Below the pieces are notes generated by a model. It did no database searches and was not told the DNA's origin. It was given only the letters and a program-made list of their open reading frames with translations. 64,000 nt of DNA from Phycisphaerae bacterium. GTDB lineage: Bacteria; Planctomycetota; Phycisphaerae; Phycisphaerales; UBA1924. Shown here piece by piece: positions 33,442-42,900 of the stretch (the stretch's first letter is position 1; the number at the start of each line of letters is the position of its first letter). The position numbers and the translations under genes are program-made. The DNA is taken from NCBI GenBank assembly GCA_030432905.1, contig JAUILU010000001.1, forward strand, positions 124,001-188,000, given 5' to 3'.

Positions 33442-33888
33442 ATGAGATACCTGCCAAGCGCTGTTGTTGTGATGCTGCTTTCAGGGGCGTGTGCCGAGGC
33501 GCAGACTGTGACGTACGTCACCCGGAGTCGAGCCGCGACCCATGCGGTGTCGTTCGGCTCATCGCCTCTACGAACAACGTCCACCACTACACGAACCGCG
33601 GCGGCGAAGACTCAGCGGCACGCGGTCGAATTCGGCTCGCGGGCCTTGCGGGCTGAGCTTCCGAAGGAATACGTCGCGGTCAACAACGGTGCCCATACCA
33701 CGGCCCGGGCCGAGCAGGTCGTCGTTCGCACAATATCCCGCACCGTGGGGCCGAGGTCCGAACGCACAACCGACAGGCGGCCTGATCGGAAGCGATCGGC
33801 AAGCAAGGCCGAGGCGGGTAAGACACCAAGCCGGCACATGCTTAGGGTGCTGGCTCTAATGGACAATAAACTCGATTGCCACCAATAA
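33442..33888 (+). CDS. Small secreted basic protein with an internal repeat, unknown function
   Basis: A 148-residue protein with a clear signal peptide (MRYLPSAVVVMLLSGACAEAQ). The mature part is rich in R, T, A and S with a high positive charge. It contains an approximate repeat: HAVSFGSSPLRT at about residue 34 and HAVEFGSRALRA at about residue 60. No known domain is visible. The start lacks a good ribosome-binding site. GGGAGG at 33409-33414 belongs to another frame, whose short product looks like a shadow. It lies 79 bases after fumC. I am fairly sure it is translated because of the signal peptide, but not of its role. Confidence 0.55.
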   Translation: MRYLPSAVVVMLLSGACAEAQTVTYVTRSRAATHAVSFGSSPLRTTSTTTRTAAAKTQRHAVEFGSRALRAELPKEYVAVNNGAHTTARAEQVVVRTISRTVGPRSERTTDRRPDRKRSASKAEAGKTPSRHMLRVLALMDNKLDCHQ

Positions 33889-34039
33889 CGGGCGAGACCC
33901 ACGGCGTGCGGACTGGTATCCTCTCCGGTCCGTTTCGTGGTAGGCATTTCCCTTGGTTTTGCGAAAGACCGGGCTCAGGGAGGCCGACACTAGACGGGGC
34001 CGTCGATGGATCGGCGGAACTAGTTGCCGGAGTGCGCCC

Positions 34040-35110
34040 ATGGTCCCCTCGCTGTCGATCCAATCGCTTCCACTGGATGGTCCTCGCTTGTTCTCAGCAC
34101 CCAAAGAACTGCTGATCGATCTGACAGTCGTCATCCCCGTTCATAACGAGGAAGAGAACGCAGTCCCGTTGTACAACGAGGTCAAGGCGGTCTTGGACCA
34201 GACGGATCTCGACTGGGAATGCATCATCGTCGACGACGGCAGCACAGACAATACCATCGACAAACTCCTCGAAGCCTTCCCCGGCGATCCTCGGCTTTGC
34301 ATTGTTGGGTTGCGGAAGAACTTCGGTCAGACCGCGGGACTGGCGGCCGGCTTTGACCGCGCACGAGGCCAGTACATCGCAACGATGGACGGCGACCTCC
34401 AGAACGACCCGGCGGATATTCCGAAGCTGCTCGAGGCGCTCAACGAGGGCCGAGGCTACGACGTCGTCAGCGGCTGGCGCAAGCAGCGTCAGGACAAGCT
34501 GTTCTCTCGCCGGATGCCTTCGGTTATCGCGAACAAACTCATCTCGCGTCTGACCTGGACGCCGATCCACGACTTCGGCTGCGCGATGAAGGTGTACCGC
34601 CGCCATGCGCTGCAGGACGTGCAGCTCTACGGCGAGATGCACCGTTTCCTTCCGGCGCTATGCGTCTGGAAAGGTGCTCGAATCACAGAACGGGTCGTCA
34701 ACCACCGCGCTCGTGTGGCGGGCACGAGCAAGTACGGCCTTATTCGCACGGGCAAGGTCATTCTCGATCTGATGACCGTGAAGTTCCTCAACGACTACCT
34801 CGCCAAGCCGCTGTACTTGTTCGGGAAGCTCTCCTTCGCCGCGACCGCTTTGGCATTCGCGGCACTTGGGATTGCGCTGCTTCAGAAGTTCAATCTGTTC
34901 TTCGGGCCGCAGGTTCAGCTCAACAACAACGTGCTCGTGATCTTCTCGGTGATGATGGTCTTGCTGTCGGCTCAGATGCTCGTCTTTGGCATCATCAGCG
35001 AGCTCTTGGTGCGTATCTACCACGAAGCCCAGGGCAAGAGGCCGTTTGGTGTCCGGGAGGTCATCTGGACCAAGGACCTTGACGCCAAGGATCTCGAGAG
35101 TGGCGCCTGA
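34040..35110 (+). CDS. Family 2 glycosyltransferase, polyprenyl-phosphate sugar transferase type
   Basis: The ATG at 34040 is the likeliest start and gives 356 residues. The GT-A catalytic domain shows DLTVVIPVHNEEEN, IIVDDGSTDNT and the metal-binding MDGDLQNDP; KNFGQTAGLAAGFDRA is typical of DPM1/GtrB-like enzymes. Two C-terminal transmembrane helices (LSFAATALAFAALGIALL and the VLVIFSVMMVLLSAQMLVFG region) support the GtrB/ArnC-like class, which makes polyprenyl-phosphate-linked sugars for use outside the membrane. A GT39-type transferase that uses such donors ends this same cluster. The stop overlaps the GTG of the next gene by 11 bases. Confidence 0.92.
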   Translation: MVPSLSIQSLPLDGPRLFSAPKELLIDLTVVIPVHNEEENAVPLYNEVKAVLDQTDLDWECIIVDDGSTDNTIDKLLEAFPGDPRLCIVGLRKNFGQTAGLAAGFDRARGQYIATMDGDLQNDPADIPKLLEALNEGRGYDVVSGWRKQRQDKLFSRRMPSVIANKLISRLTWTPIHDFGCAMKVYRRHALQDVQLYGEMHRFLPALCVWKGARITERVVNHRARVAGTSKYGLIRTGKVILDLMTVKFLNDYLAKPLYLFGKLSFAATALAFAALGIALLQKFNLFFGPQVQLNNNVLVIFSVMMVLLSAQMLVFGIISELLVRIYHEAQGKRPFGVREVIWTKDLDAKDLESGA

Positions 35111-36635
35111 CGCGGCAAACTTCCTCGCACCTCTATCAAGAGATACCGATCGTGCTTCGGCGACACACCATGATGTGATCATCATCGGTGGCGGCATCCA
35201 CGGCGCGTGCCTGCACTACGAGGCGTCCAAGCGTGGACTCAGGTCGCTGCTCGTTGAGCAAGACGACTTTGGGGGCGCGACGAGCTGGAACAGCATGCGT
35301 GTTCTGCACGGCGGGTTTCGGTATCTGCAGTCGATGGACATCTCAAGGTTCATGGATTCGGTACGAGAACGCCGGTGGTTCATGCGGATGTTCCCGGGGC
35401 TGGTCGAGCCGATGCGGTGCGTGATGCCTTTGTACGGCGAGGGCTTGAAACGGCCTTCCGCGTTCAAAGCGGCGCTGCGTGTGAACAACCAGCTTTCCAA
35501 GTTCGAAGGTCGCAGGCCGAGCGAGATGAAGCTGGAGTCTGGCCGGGTGCTGACGGCGAGCGATATGGCGCAGGACTGGCCGCAGGTACCGACCGCGGGC
35601 CTTAAAGGCGGGGGCATGTGGTCCGACGCGCGGATGCGATGCCCGGAACGCATCATCATCCACCTGCTTCGCGTGGCGGACTCGATGGGAAGCAGCTCAC
35701 TGAACTACTGCAAGGCCGAGGGCATCGAATCCGTGGGTGGCTCCGTGACTGGCCTGCGTTGCCATGACATGGCCAGTGGCAAGGAACTCGTTTTCCATGC
35801 CTCACTCGTGCTGAACGCGGCTGGTGCGAGCTGCAGAGAGATCGCGGGCACGATGGGCACGGACAGGCCCGAGCTGTTTACGCCGATGCGGGCGTTCAAT
35901 GTCATCCTCGATCGGAACCCGGTCAGCGAATCGGCGCTTGCGATCTCGGCCCGTGCCAGCGGATCGCAGACGTATTTCCTGACCGAGATGAACGGCAAAC
36001 TGCTGGCAGGGACGGCTCAGATGCCCTGCAAGGCCGACGATTTCTCGCCGATCCCGACCGAGGACGAGGTCGAGGAGTTCCTGTACGAGATCAATCAGGC
36101 GGCGCCGGGTCTTGATGCCAGCATGGACCAAGTCAGCTGCATCTGGCATGGGCAGGTATCTGCGACGTTCGCGGGCGCGAAAGTTGCTACGGATAGGCCG
36201 GTGGTGATTGACCACGCTGAATATGGTGGACCTTCTGGTCTAATTTCAGTATCCGGCGTCAAGTACACCACTGCTCGCAGGCTGGCTCAGCGGGTTGTAG
36301 CGATGCTGCCCGGTCCCCCGGTTGCCCCCCTTGAAGATGTGCCCTCGGAGGAGCAGGCTTCGGACGTACCCGGTTACGGGGGCGAGTCGGAGACTTTGCC
36401 TGATGCCAAGACGCTCGGCAAGATCGCCCGAAACGAGAGCGTGGTCCGGGCCGATGATCTGATATTCAGGCGTACAGGGCTCTGGCAGGACAAAGAAACC
36501 GCGCTCCGGTTGGCTCCGGTTTTGTGCAGCGAACTGGGCCTTTCATCTGAAGAGACGCAGCGGCAATTAGACCGGTTGAGCCGCAGCTTGGCTAGGCTCT
36601 CAAGGCCTTGGGACACATCGGAAGCGAACGGGTAG
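35100..36635 (+). CDS. GlpD-like FAD-dependent oxidoreductase
   Basis: A 511-residue flavoprotein of the DAO/glycerol-3-phosphate dehydrogenase family. The dinucleotide fold DVIIIGGGIHGACLHYEASKRG starts near residue 25. The GlpD-type TSWNSMRVLHGGFRYLQ follows, then LVLNAAGASC and a late ISVSGVKYTTAR flavin-site strand. The GTG at 35100, inside the end of the glycosyltransferase gene, is the only sensible start before the FAD motif. Classical GlpD oxidises sn-glycerol-3-phosphate and feeds quinones. Placed among glycosyltransferases, it may act on a polyol phosphate or another 2-hydroxy acid for glycan or lipid building, which is inference. It abuts the next gene (TAG-ATG). Confidence 0.82.
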   Translation: MAPDAANFLAPLSRDTDRASATHHDVIIIGGGIHGACLHYEASKRGLRSLLVEQDDFGGATSWNSMRVLHGGFRYLQSMDISRFMDSVRERRWFMRMFPGLVEPMRCVMPLYGEGLKRPSAFKAALRVNNQLSKFEGRRPSEMKLESGRVLTASDMAQDWPQVPTAGLKGGGMWSDARMRCPERIIIHLLRVADSMGSSSLNYCKAEGIESVGGSVTGLRCHDMASGKELVFHASLVLNAAGASCREIAGTMGTDRPELFTPMRAFNVILDRNPVSESALAISARASGSQTYFLTEMNGKLLAGTAQMPCKADDFSPIPTEDEVEEFLYEINQAAPGLDASMDQVSCIWHGQVSATFAGAKVATDRPVVIDHAEYGGPSGLISVSGVKYTTARRLAQRVVAMLPGPPVAPLEDVPSEEQASDVPGYGGESETLPDAKTLGKIARNESVVRADDLIFRRTGLWQDKETALRLAPVLCSELGLSSEETQRQLDRLSRSLARLSRPWDTSEANG

Positions 36636-37403
36636 ATGGGCGCGATCAAGGACAGTGTGGTTGAGGGCAACGGCTCGGCGCTGAAGAAGTATCAGGCCGC
36701 GATTGTCGGATCGTCATCGATGTTGTTCCTGATCCGTTACGAACTGACCTCGCTCTTCCTGAACCGGATCCCCGGCGCGCTCGGCTTGCTGCTCAGGCAG
36801 AAACTCGTCCGTGGCATGCTCGGCCGTTGCGGATCGAAGCCAACGCTCGGGACCGATGTTGTCTTCAGGCATCCCAAGAAGGTTGCTCTCGGAAGCGGGG
36901 TCGTGATCGACGACTCATGCTGCTTCGATGCGAACTCAGATTCGGAGATCGGCATCTCCGTCGGCTCCCATAGCATGTTTGGGCGCGGCACACGTCTGTC
37001 GAGCAAGCTGGGCACGATCTCTATCGGTGACGACTGCGGATTCGGTGCTGGCATTACGGTCCACTCGTCGCTCAAGGGCAGTGTCACGATCGGGAACAAG
37101 TGCATCATCGCGGGCCACACCTACATCGGAGGCGGACAGTACCACACCGAACGCTGCGATGTGGCGATCGTCGATCAGGGGCACATCGAGAACGAGCATC
37201 TTGTCATCGGCGACAACTGCTGGATCGGGGCAGGCGCTGTGATCGTCAACGGCATCACGATCGGTAACGACGCGATCGTCGCTGCTGGTGCGGTGGTGAC
37301 GAAAGACGTGCCGGCGTTTGCCGTTGTGGCTGGGGTCCCGGCGAGAGTCATCAAGACCCGAAGCCCAGAAGAGTCAGCGGAGGTTGCCCATGCCTCCGCT
37401 TAG
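36636..37403 (+). CDS. Left-handed beta-helix (hexapeptide) acyltransferase
   Basis: A 255-residue protein. After an N-terminal helix that may touch the membrane (MLFLIRYELTSLFLNRIPGALG) it has hexapeptide repeats of the [LIV]-G-x-x form (VALGSGVVIDD, ISIGDDCGFGAGITV, LVIGDNCWIGAGAVIVNGITIGNDAIVAAGAVV). It ends in the CoA-site pattern AVVAGVPARVIK. This is the WcaF/NodL/maltose-O-acetyltransferase group, which O-acetylates sugars using acetyl-CoA. The histidines in AGHTYIGGGQYH are candidates for the catalytic base. It starts right after the oxidoreductase stop and overlaps the next gene by 14 bases. Confidence 0.88.
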   Translation: MGAIKDSVVEGNGSALKKYQAAIVGSSSMLFLIRYELTSLFLNRIPGALGLLLRQKLVRGMLGRCGSKPTLGTDVVFRHPKKVALGSGVVIDDSCCFDANSDSEIGISVGSHSMFGRGTRLSSKLGTISIGDDCGFGAGITVHSSLKGSVTIGNKCIIAGHTYIGGGQYHTERCDVAIVDQGHIENEHLVIGDNCWIGAGAVIVNGITIGNDAIVAAGAVVTKDVPAFAVVAGVPARVIKTRSPEESAEVAHASA

Positions 37404-38427
37404 TGCAGAATCAAAGCCTGTGCTTACGAACAAGAAGCTGATCTTGCTTGCAGTCAAGCTGATCGTGTCGGCCGGCTTGCTGTACTTCTTGCTCAAGGAT
37501 GTCAAGCTCGGCGAAGTGAAAGATACGATGCTCGGCGCGGATCGCCTGTATCTGGCATTGGCATTCTTAACGCCTTATGTAGGTTTTTATGTCACTTCCC
37601 TGAGATGGAAGGGGCTGCTCGCGGTGCAGGGCGTCAGGGTCGCACAGCCTGTGCTGTTCCGGTCGTGCATGATCGCGGTGTTCTTCAACCAACTGATGCC
37701 CAGCATCATCGGTGGCGATGTTGTCAGGGTGTACGACTCCTGGAAAGCGGGCGCGAGCAAACCTGTTGCGTTGTCAACGATCTTCATTGACCGCGTGCTA
37801 GGTCTGTTTGCGTTGGCGCTCTTTGCGGTTGCGGGACTGTTCCTGCTCGGCAAGCTCGATTCAGACACACGGTACGTGCCGTTGCTTGTGATTGCTGTGG
37901 CCTTGGGCCTGGCCGGGTCGGTCGCGATGATCTTCAGCCCTAGCAAATCGGTGCTTTCGCTCGCCCGAAAGGTCTACGGCCTGGCTCCGGGGCCGATCTC
38001 TAAGTTCTTCCGCAAGCTCGACGATGCAGTGGATGCGTATCGCGGCAAGCACATTGTGCTCGCGAGAGCGTTAGGTTTGTCGCTGGTGCTCCAGTTCAAT
38101 GTCGTGCTGCTGCACCTGCTTATTGGCAGAGCGCTCGGAATCGACATCGGGTTCTTCGGATACTTTTACGTGGTCCCAATCGCGTTCTTTGTTATGCTGA
38201 TCCCCTTGTCAATCAATGGGATCGGGGTGCGTGAGAATATGTTTGCGTTAATGCTCGGTGGTCTCGGCGTAGCGGCACAAGACGCCGTCGCCCTGGCTCT
38301 GCTTGCGTACGCGATATTCTTGGTACATGGTGTGTTCGGCGGGGTGGTGCTCGCTCTGCGGGGTATGTCGCCTGGGATGTTCCTGAAACAGAGCACAACA
38401 ACAGCGGCGGCAGGTGATCCGGGTTGA
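37390..38427 (+). CDS. Lysylphosphatidylglycerol-synthase-type transmembrane protein (UPF0104/AglD-like)
   Basis: I start it at the ATG at 37390, overlapping the acyltransferase end, giving 345 residues with about eight membrane helices. It carries the family patterns SLRWKGLL, FFNQLMPSIIGGDVVRVYDSWK and STIFIDRVLGLFAL, and late IPLSINGIGVREN. The family covers the flippase half of MprF, AglD and many proteins in polysaccharide clusters. It is thought to move lipids or lipid-linked sugars across the membrane. No aminoacyl-transferase domain is attached. The position between sugar-modifying enzymes and a GT39 transferase fits a lipid-carrier role. Confidence 0.88.
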   Translation: MPPLSAESKPVLTNKKLILLAVKLIVSAGLLYFLLKDVKLGEVKDTMLGADRLYLALAFLTPYVGFYVTSLRWKGLLAVQGVRVAQPVLFRSCMIAVFFNQLMPSIIGGDVVRVYDSWKAGASKPVALSTIFIDRVLGLFALALFAVAGLFLLGKLDSDTRYVPLLVIAVALGLAGSVAMIFSPSKSVLSLARKVYGLAPGPISKFFRKLDDAVDAYRGKHIVLARALGLSLVLQFNVVLLHLLIGRALGIDIGFFGYFYVVPIAFFVMLIPLSINGIGVRENMFALMLGGLGVAAQDAVALALLAYAIFLVHGVFGGVVLALRGMSPGMFLKQSTTTAAAGDPG

Positions 38428-39953
38428 ATTCAAGCGATTCCAACCTGCACCCGCCGATGAGGCCAGCCGTCTTCTGGACGTGGCTCGCCGCGATTACCCT
38501 CGTGACGCTGATCCTGCGTTTCCTGTTCCTCGATAGGCCGAGTTTCTGGATCGATGAGATCTACAGCGTTTACCACGCATCACGCCTTGGCGAGGGCAAC
38601 GTAACCAAGCAGTTCGGGTTCTTCCCGACGTATGTGGTGCTCAAGCTCTTTGGCGCGATGCCCCAGGCATTGGATACACCAGATCCGAGCTCGTGGGCTG
38701 GTGTGGGTGTGACAGAGTGGATCGTCCGACTTCCGAGCGTTGTCATCGGGATCCTGTCAGTGCCCATCCTCGGGCTTATGGCAAGGCCGTTGGTCGGCCA
38801 GCGGGCGGCGGTGCTGTTCATGCTGATGCTCGCGGTGAACACGTGGCATCTGCACATGTCGCAGACAGGTCGGTTCTACATTCAGGAGATGTTGTTCTAC
38901 AACATGTCGCTCTTGTTGTTCTTCCGAGCGACAACGGTCCGCTCGCACAAGTGCCTGTATATGTCTTTGCTGCTGCTCTTCGCGGCGTACATGTCACAGC
39001 CATTGGCAATCGTGCTCGGTCTGATATATGCAATCGACTGGGTGTGCGGGTTGGTGACCAAGGACGAGAACCGGCTCACGATCCCTGCATTCTTTGCGGG
39101 CGGACTTACAGCGGTGGTATGCGTCGGGCTCTGGCTCTACGACTACTACAACCGTCCCGAGAACTGGGATCAGTTTGCCCAAACAACTTCACAGTCAGCA
39201 AAGATAATCGTCGCGGGCGCTATCTGGTACATCAACCCCGCGGTTGTGATCACAGCGGGCGCTGGGTTCCTTTGGCTCATCCAGCGTGAACGGCGTCTCG
39301 GCTTGTACCTCGTACTCGCGGCTGTTCTCCCGATCGCGATCATGGCGGCGATGGCGCTCGATGGGAAGTTCATCCACGTCCGCTACACGTTTATTGTCCT
39401 GCCCGCATGGGTTCTGCTCGCTGCGGTTACGGTCGATCGCTCGACACGCAAGTCGCTCGCCGAGTACCCGGTCTTTATCCGCGGCATCCCGGCAGCCCTG
39501 ATCCTCGTCGCGTGTCTGTATCAAGACATCGGTTACTACACTGGCGGCGGTGGCTACCGGCCTGCGTGGCGTGACGCGATGACCGACCTGGATTCGATGC
39601 GCAAGCCCGGAGAAGTGATCTACGGCGATACACACGCCCATCTCATCGGGGCTTACTACCTCGAAGAGAACGCGATCCACGAGGTCACGCGTTCGGAACT
39701 AATGCCGCTGCTCGATGAATCAACCGAAGAAAGCTGGATCATCGACAAGGTCGGCACGTCTGGCGGGCTCAACTGGTCCGGGCTTCGTCACCGCGCGGAT
39801 CTCATCTGGACCTATGACCGCCATATCTTGCAGCCCTACTCCTCGATCAAACTCTTCCACTACATCCCCGGACACAAAGACGGCGACCAGGACATCGAAT
39901 CCGATAGTGCCGAAGCACTCGTGGAAACTGATGCGGTTCCCGAGTCAGACTGA
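38424..39953 (+). CDS. GT39/ArnT-like membrane glycosyltransferase
   Basis: A 509-residue protein with about 11 membrane helices. The first periplasmic loop has SFWIDEIYSVYHA, where the acidic DE pair is the catalytic feature of PMT/ArnT-like GT-C enzymes. The region TWHLHMSQTGRFYIQEM matches the family as well. These enzymes take sugars from polyprenyl phosphates outside the membrane and add them to proteins, lipid A or glycans. The frame begins at a TTG overlapping the previous stop (TTGA); the ATG at 38457 is an alternative start. The last 9 bases overlap the convergent hrpA. With the GT2 gene it forms a donor-maker and donor-user pair. Confidence 0.87.
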   Translation: MNSSDSNLHPPMRPAVFWTWLAAITLVTLILRFLFLDRPSFWIDEIYSVYHASRLGEGNVTKQFGFFPTYVVLKLFGAMPQALDTPDPSSWAGVGVTEWIVRLPSVVIGILSVPILGLMARPLVGQRAAVLFMLMLAVNTWHLHMSQTGRFYIQEMLFYNMSLLLFFRATTVRSHKCLYMSLLLLFAAYMSQPLAIVLGLIYAIDWVCGLVTKDENRLTIPAFFAGGLTAVVCVGLWLYDYYNRPENWDQFAQTTSQSAKIIVAGAIWYINPAVVITAGAGFLWLIQRERRLGLYLVLAAVLPIAIMAAMALDGKFIHVRYTFIVLPAWVLLAAVTVDRSTRKSLAEYPVFIRGIPAALILVACLYQDIGYYTGGGGYRPAWRDAMTDLDSMRKPGEVIYGDTHAHLIGAYYLEENAIHEVTRSELMPLLDESTEESWIIDKVGTSGGLNWSGLRHRADLIWTYDRHILQPYSSIKLFHYIPGHKDGDQDIESDSAEALVETDAVPESD

Positions 39954-42900
39954 TCTGGTTCTGCCCCACTGTTTGTCAAGGATGGCCGCGGTTGCTTTGG
40001 TGGCGGTGCTCAGCCTCTGTGCATAGAGCGATACGCGGTACTCTTCGATGAGCCAGCGGTACTGATCGAGTTGCGGGTCGTGCAAGCCGAGTTCGTGCAG
40101 CTTTTTAGCTCTTTCGATGCAGCGCCTCCAATGAGGCTGAACGAGCTGCATATTCTCGATGTCGCGTGTGACGCCTTTGCCTTTGGCAGAGTCGAGCCGA
40201 ATTCGGATCGCTTGCAGGTATCGCGGGTACTGCTTCAGTCGAGCCAGCGGCGTCGATCCGAGTGTGCCCGCGTGCACAAGCTGGCCGAGCTGAAAGGAGA
40301 TGTCAGCGAGGGTGTTCTTCATCGCCGACCCGGACAGCTTGTCTGATGTAAGCACGATGTTCTTGTGCTGGTCGGCGATCACGGCGAGCGTGTGGACAAC
40401 ATCGTTGAGCCTGGCGGCGAATTGAGACTTTGTTTCGCGGATGATCTGGTCGAACTGAGGTTGGGTCACAATGTCAGAGAGCGATAAGCCGTACTCTGCG
40501 ACCATACCCGGGATGACAGAATCGACCTTGGGTGAACCTTTGATGCACGCCCAGCCGATCCTGCACTGCCCGATCCCTGGGGTGTGCCGCCGCAGCTTGC
40601 GTACTTCATGATCGAGCGCAATCTGCGCGAGACGTCGCACGCCGAAGTAGTGGTGATAGACAGCAGTGTTCAGGTCATCGAATGGTGTGACCGCGACGAA
40701 CTGCCCGTGGTCACGTAGGGCGTTGTAGCTGGGTACGCCGTTGTGTAGTGTGCCTTCGAGCAGGGTGTGCCGATCAGGCCATGATTTGAGCTGTTCGGAA
40801 AGGTGGACATCATTGCTTGATTGTTTCGGCGCTTCCTTGCGTGCTTTCGCGACGACTTGGATCGGGTCTCTGCCTTGCCACAGGTCCTTGCCCTTGGCGT
40901 CTTGGACTCTGATAAGCAGCTTGTGATGATCTCGCAACGGCACCGCTCGGCACTGATCCGCGGTCACCGTTACGCTCGTGGCTTCCGTGACCAACTCGGC
41001 GAGTTGCTGATAGAAGTTGCCCTTTCTAGGATCCATAGACTCGGCTACAAATTCCACAAGGTCACCGACATCGAACTGGCGGCGGAGTTCCTTTGGTAAT
41101 CCGCGCAGGACCGCTTCGACTCGCCCTGCCACCCAACCGGGAACGAGCCAATCGGCCTGGTCGGTATCGAAACTCGCGGCGGTCTGGATAGGGACGCGTA
41201 TCGCGATACCGTCTTGGTCACCGCCCGGATCGTGGCGGTATTCGACCGGCACCTCTCCGCCGTGCTTGAGCTTGAGTGAATCTGGAAACCTATCGGGGTC
41301 GGGTGCGTTGTCTGAGTCGAATCCGAAGTCTTCTGGTGACATGAAGAGCAGCTTTGGGTTGTCCTGCTCGGCCATTCGACGCCATCGATCGAACCGCTTG
41401 GCAGTCATCACGTCATCGGGCAGTCTCGCATCGAAGAAGGCGAACATCCGATCCGGGTCTGGCTGGCCTGACCTGCGGAGCTTGGCCTCGTCATTGCTGC
41501 ATCGATCCAGCAGTGCGTCGTTGTGTTTGCTGAATGGTGCGTTGGTTACGAGTCTGCCCTCGATGAGTGCCTGTTCGATGAAGACCTTGCGGGCTGCGGG
41601 TCGATCGACCGAGCCGAAATCGATCAGTCGGCCGTTGCTGATCGCGAGTTCCCAGAGGCTGACTGTCGCCGCCGCCTCGACCCTGCCGCGTTCTGGAATG
41701 TACTCTGGGTCGGCGTACTCACGAACAACGAGGTGGCCCGCGACCGATTCGATCCAGCCCGGGTCGATTCTCGCGACCGATCTTGCAAAGAGTTTCGTCG
41801 TACGGACGAGCTCAGCCGCGACAAGCCACTTCGTCCCTTTGTCCGCGACGGCGGACGATGGATGGATCCAGAACCGGCCCCCGCGCGACCCACTGAAACC
41901 GCCCTCGTGGTGACGCTTGCCGATGCTGGTCAGGCAGCCGGTCAGAATCGAACGGTGCAGAGCGTCAGGGTCGTCCTTTCGCTTGGTGTGTTTAAGCCCA
42001 GAATCTCGGCAGATGTCCCGGAGTTGCCGATGTGTGTCGGTCCACTCCCGCATCCGCTGATACGAGAGGTACTCCTTCGCGCACTGCTTGCGGATCTGCG
42101 AGCGTGAAAGCGTGTCCTTGAGTTCATGGTAGTGATCCCACAACCTGAGCACGGTCAGAAAGTCTGAGGTCTTGTCTTTGAATCTGGCGTGCAAGTTGTC
42201 TGCGGCGTCGCGCTTCTCATAAGGCCGATCGCGTGGGTCGCGTATCTCCAGAAACGATGCAACAATCAACGCGTCATGCAGAACGCTCTCATCCGATGAA
42301 GTCACAAGGATTCGGCCGATCCGTGGATCAACAGGCAGGCGAGCCAAGGTCTTGCCGACGTCGGTCAACCTTCGGTCCGTATCGATTGCGTTGAGTTCGA
42401 GGAGCGTGTCGTACGCGTCGTTGATCCTGCGTGCATCGGGCGGCTCAACGAACGGGAAATCCTGAGGCAGTCCAAGGCGAAGCGATTGCATCTGCAGGAT
42501 TACACCCGCGAGGTTCGTGCGCAGGATCTCAGGGCTTGTGAACTCGTCTCTGCTATCGTGGTCGGCTTCGCTGTACAGGCGGATGCACGTGCCCGGCTCG
42601 GTTCTGCCGCATCGGCCGGCGCGTTGCCGAGCCGAGGCCTTGCTTATGGGTTCGATCTGCAGCGACTGAATCTTTCGGCGAGACGAATACCGATTCATCC
42701 GAGCCACGCCCGAATCGATTACGTAGCGGATGCCGGGCACGGTCAGCGAGGTTTCCGCGACGTTCGTTGAAAGCACAACACGACGGCTTCCGGTGCGTTT
42801 GAAGATGCGTTGCTGATCCGAGGGCGAGAGCCTCGCGTACAGCGGTAAAATATCAGTCCCACGGAAGACCGGGTTCATCTCCGACTCGTGCCGCAGCTCG

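Noticed and set aside
33417-33656. Short plus-strand frame beginning next to GGGAGG ahead of the small secreted protein
   Set aside because: The spacing between GGAGG and its ATG is only two bases, and the product has no signal peptide or domain, unlike the overlapping frame at 33442.
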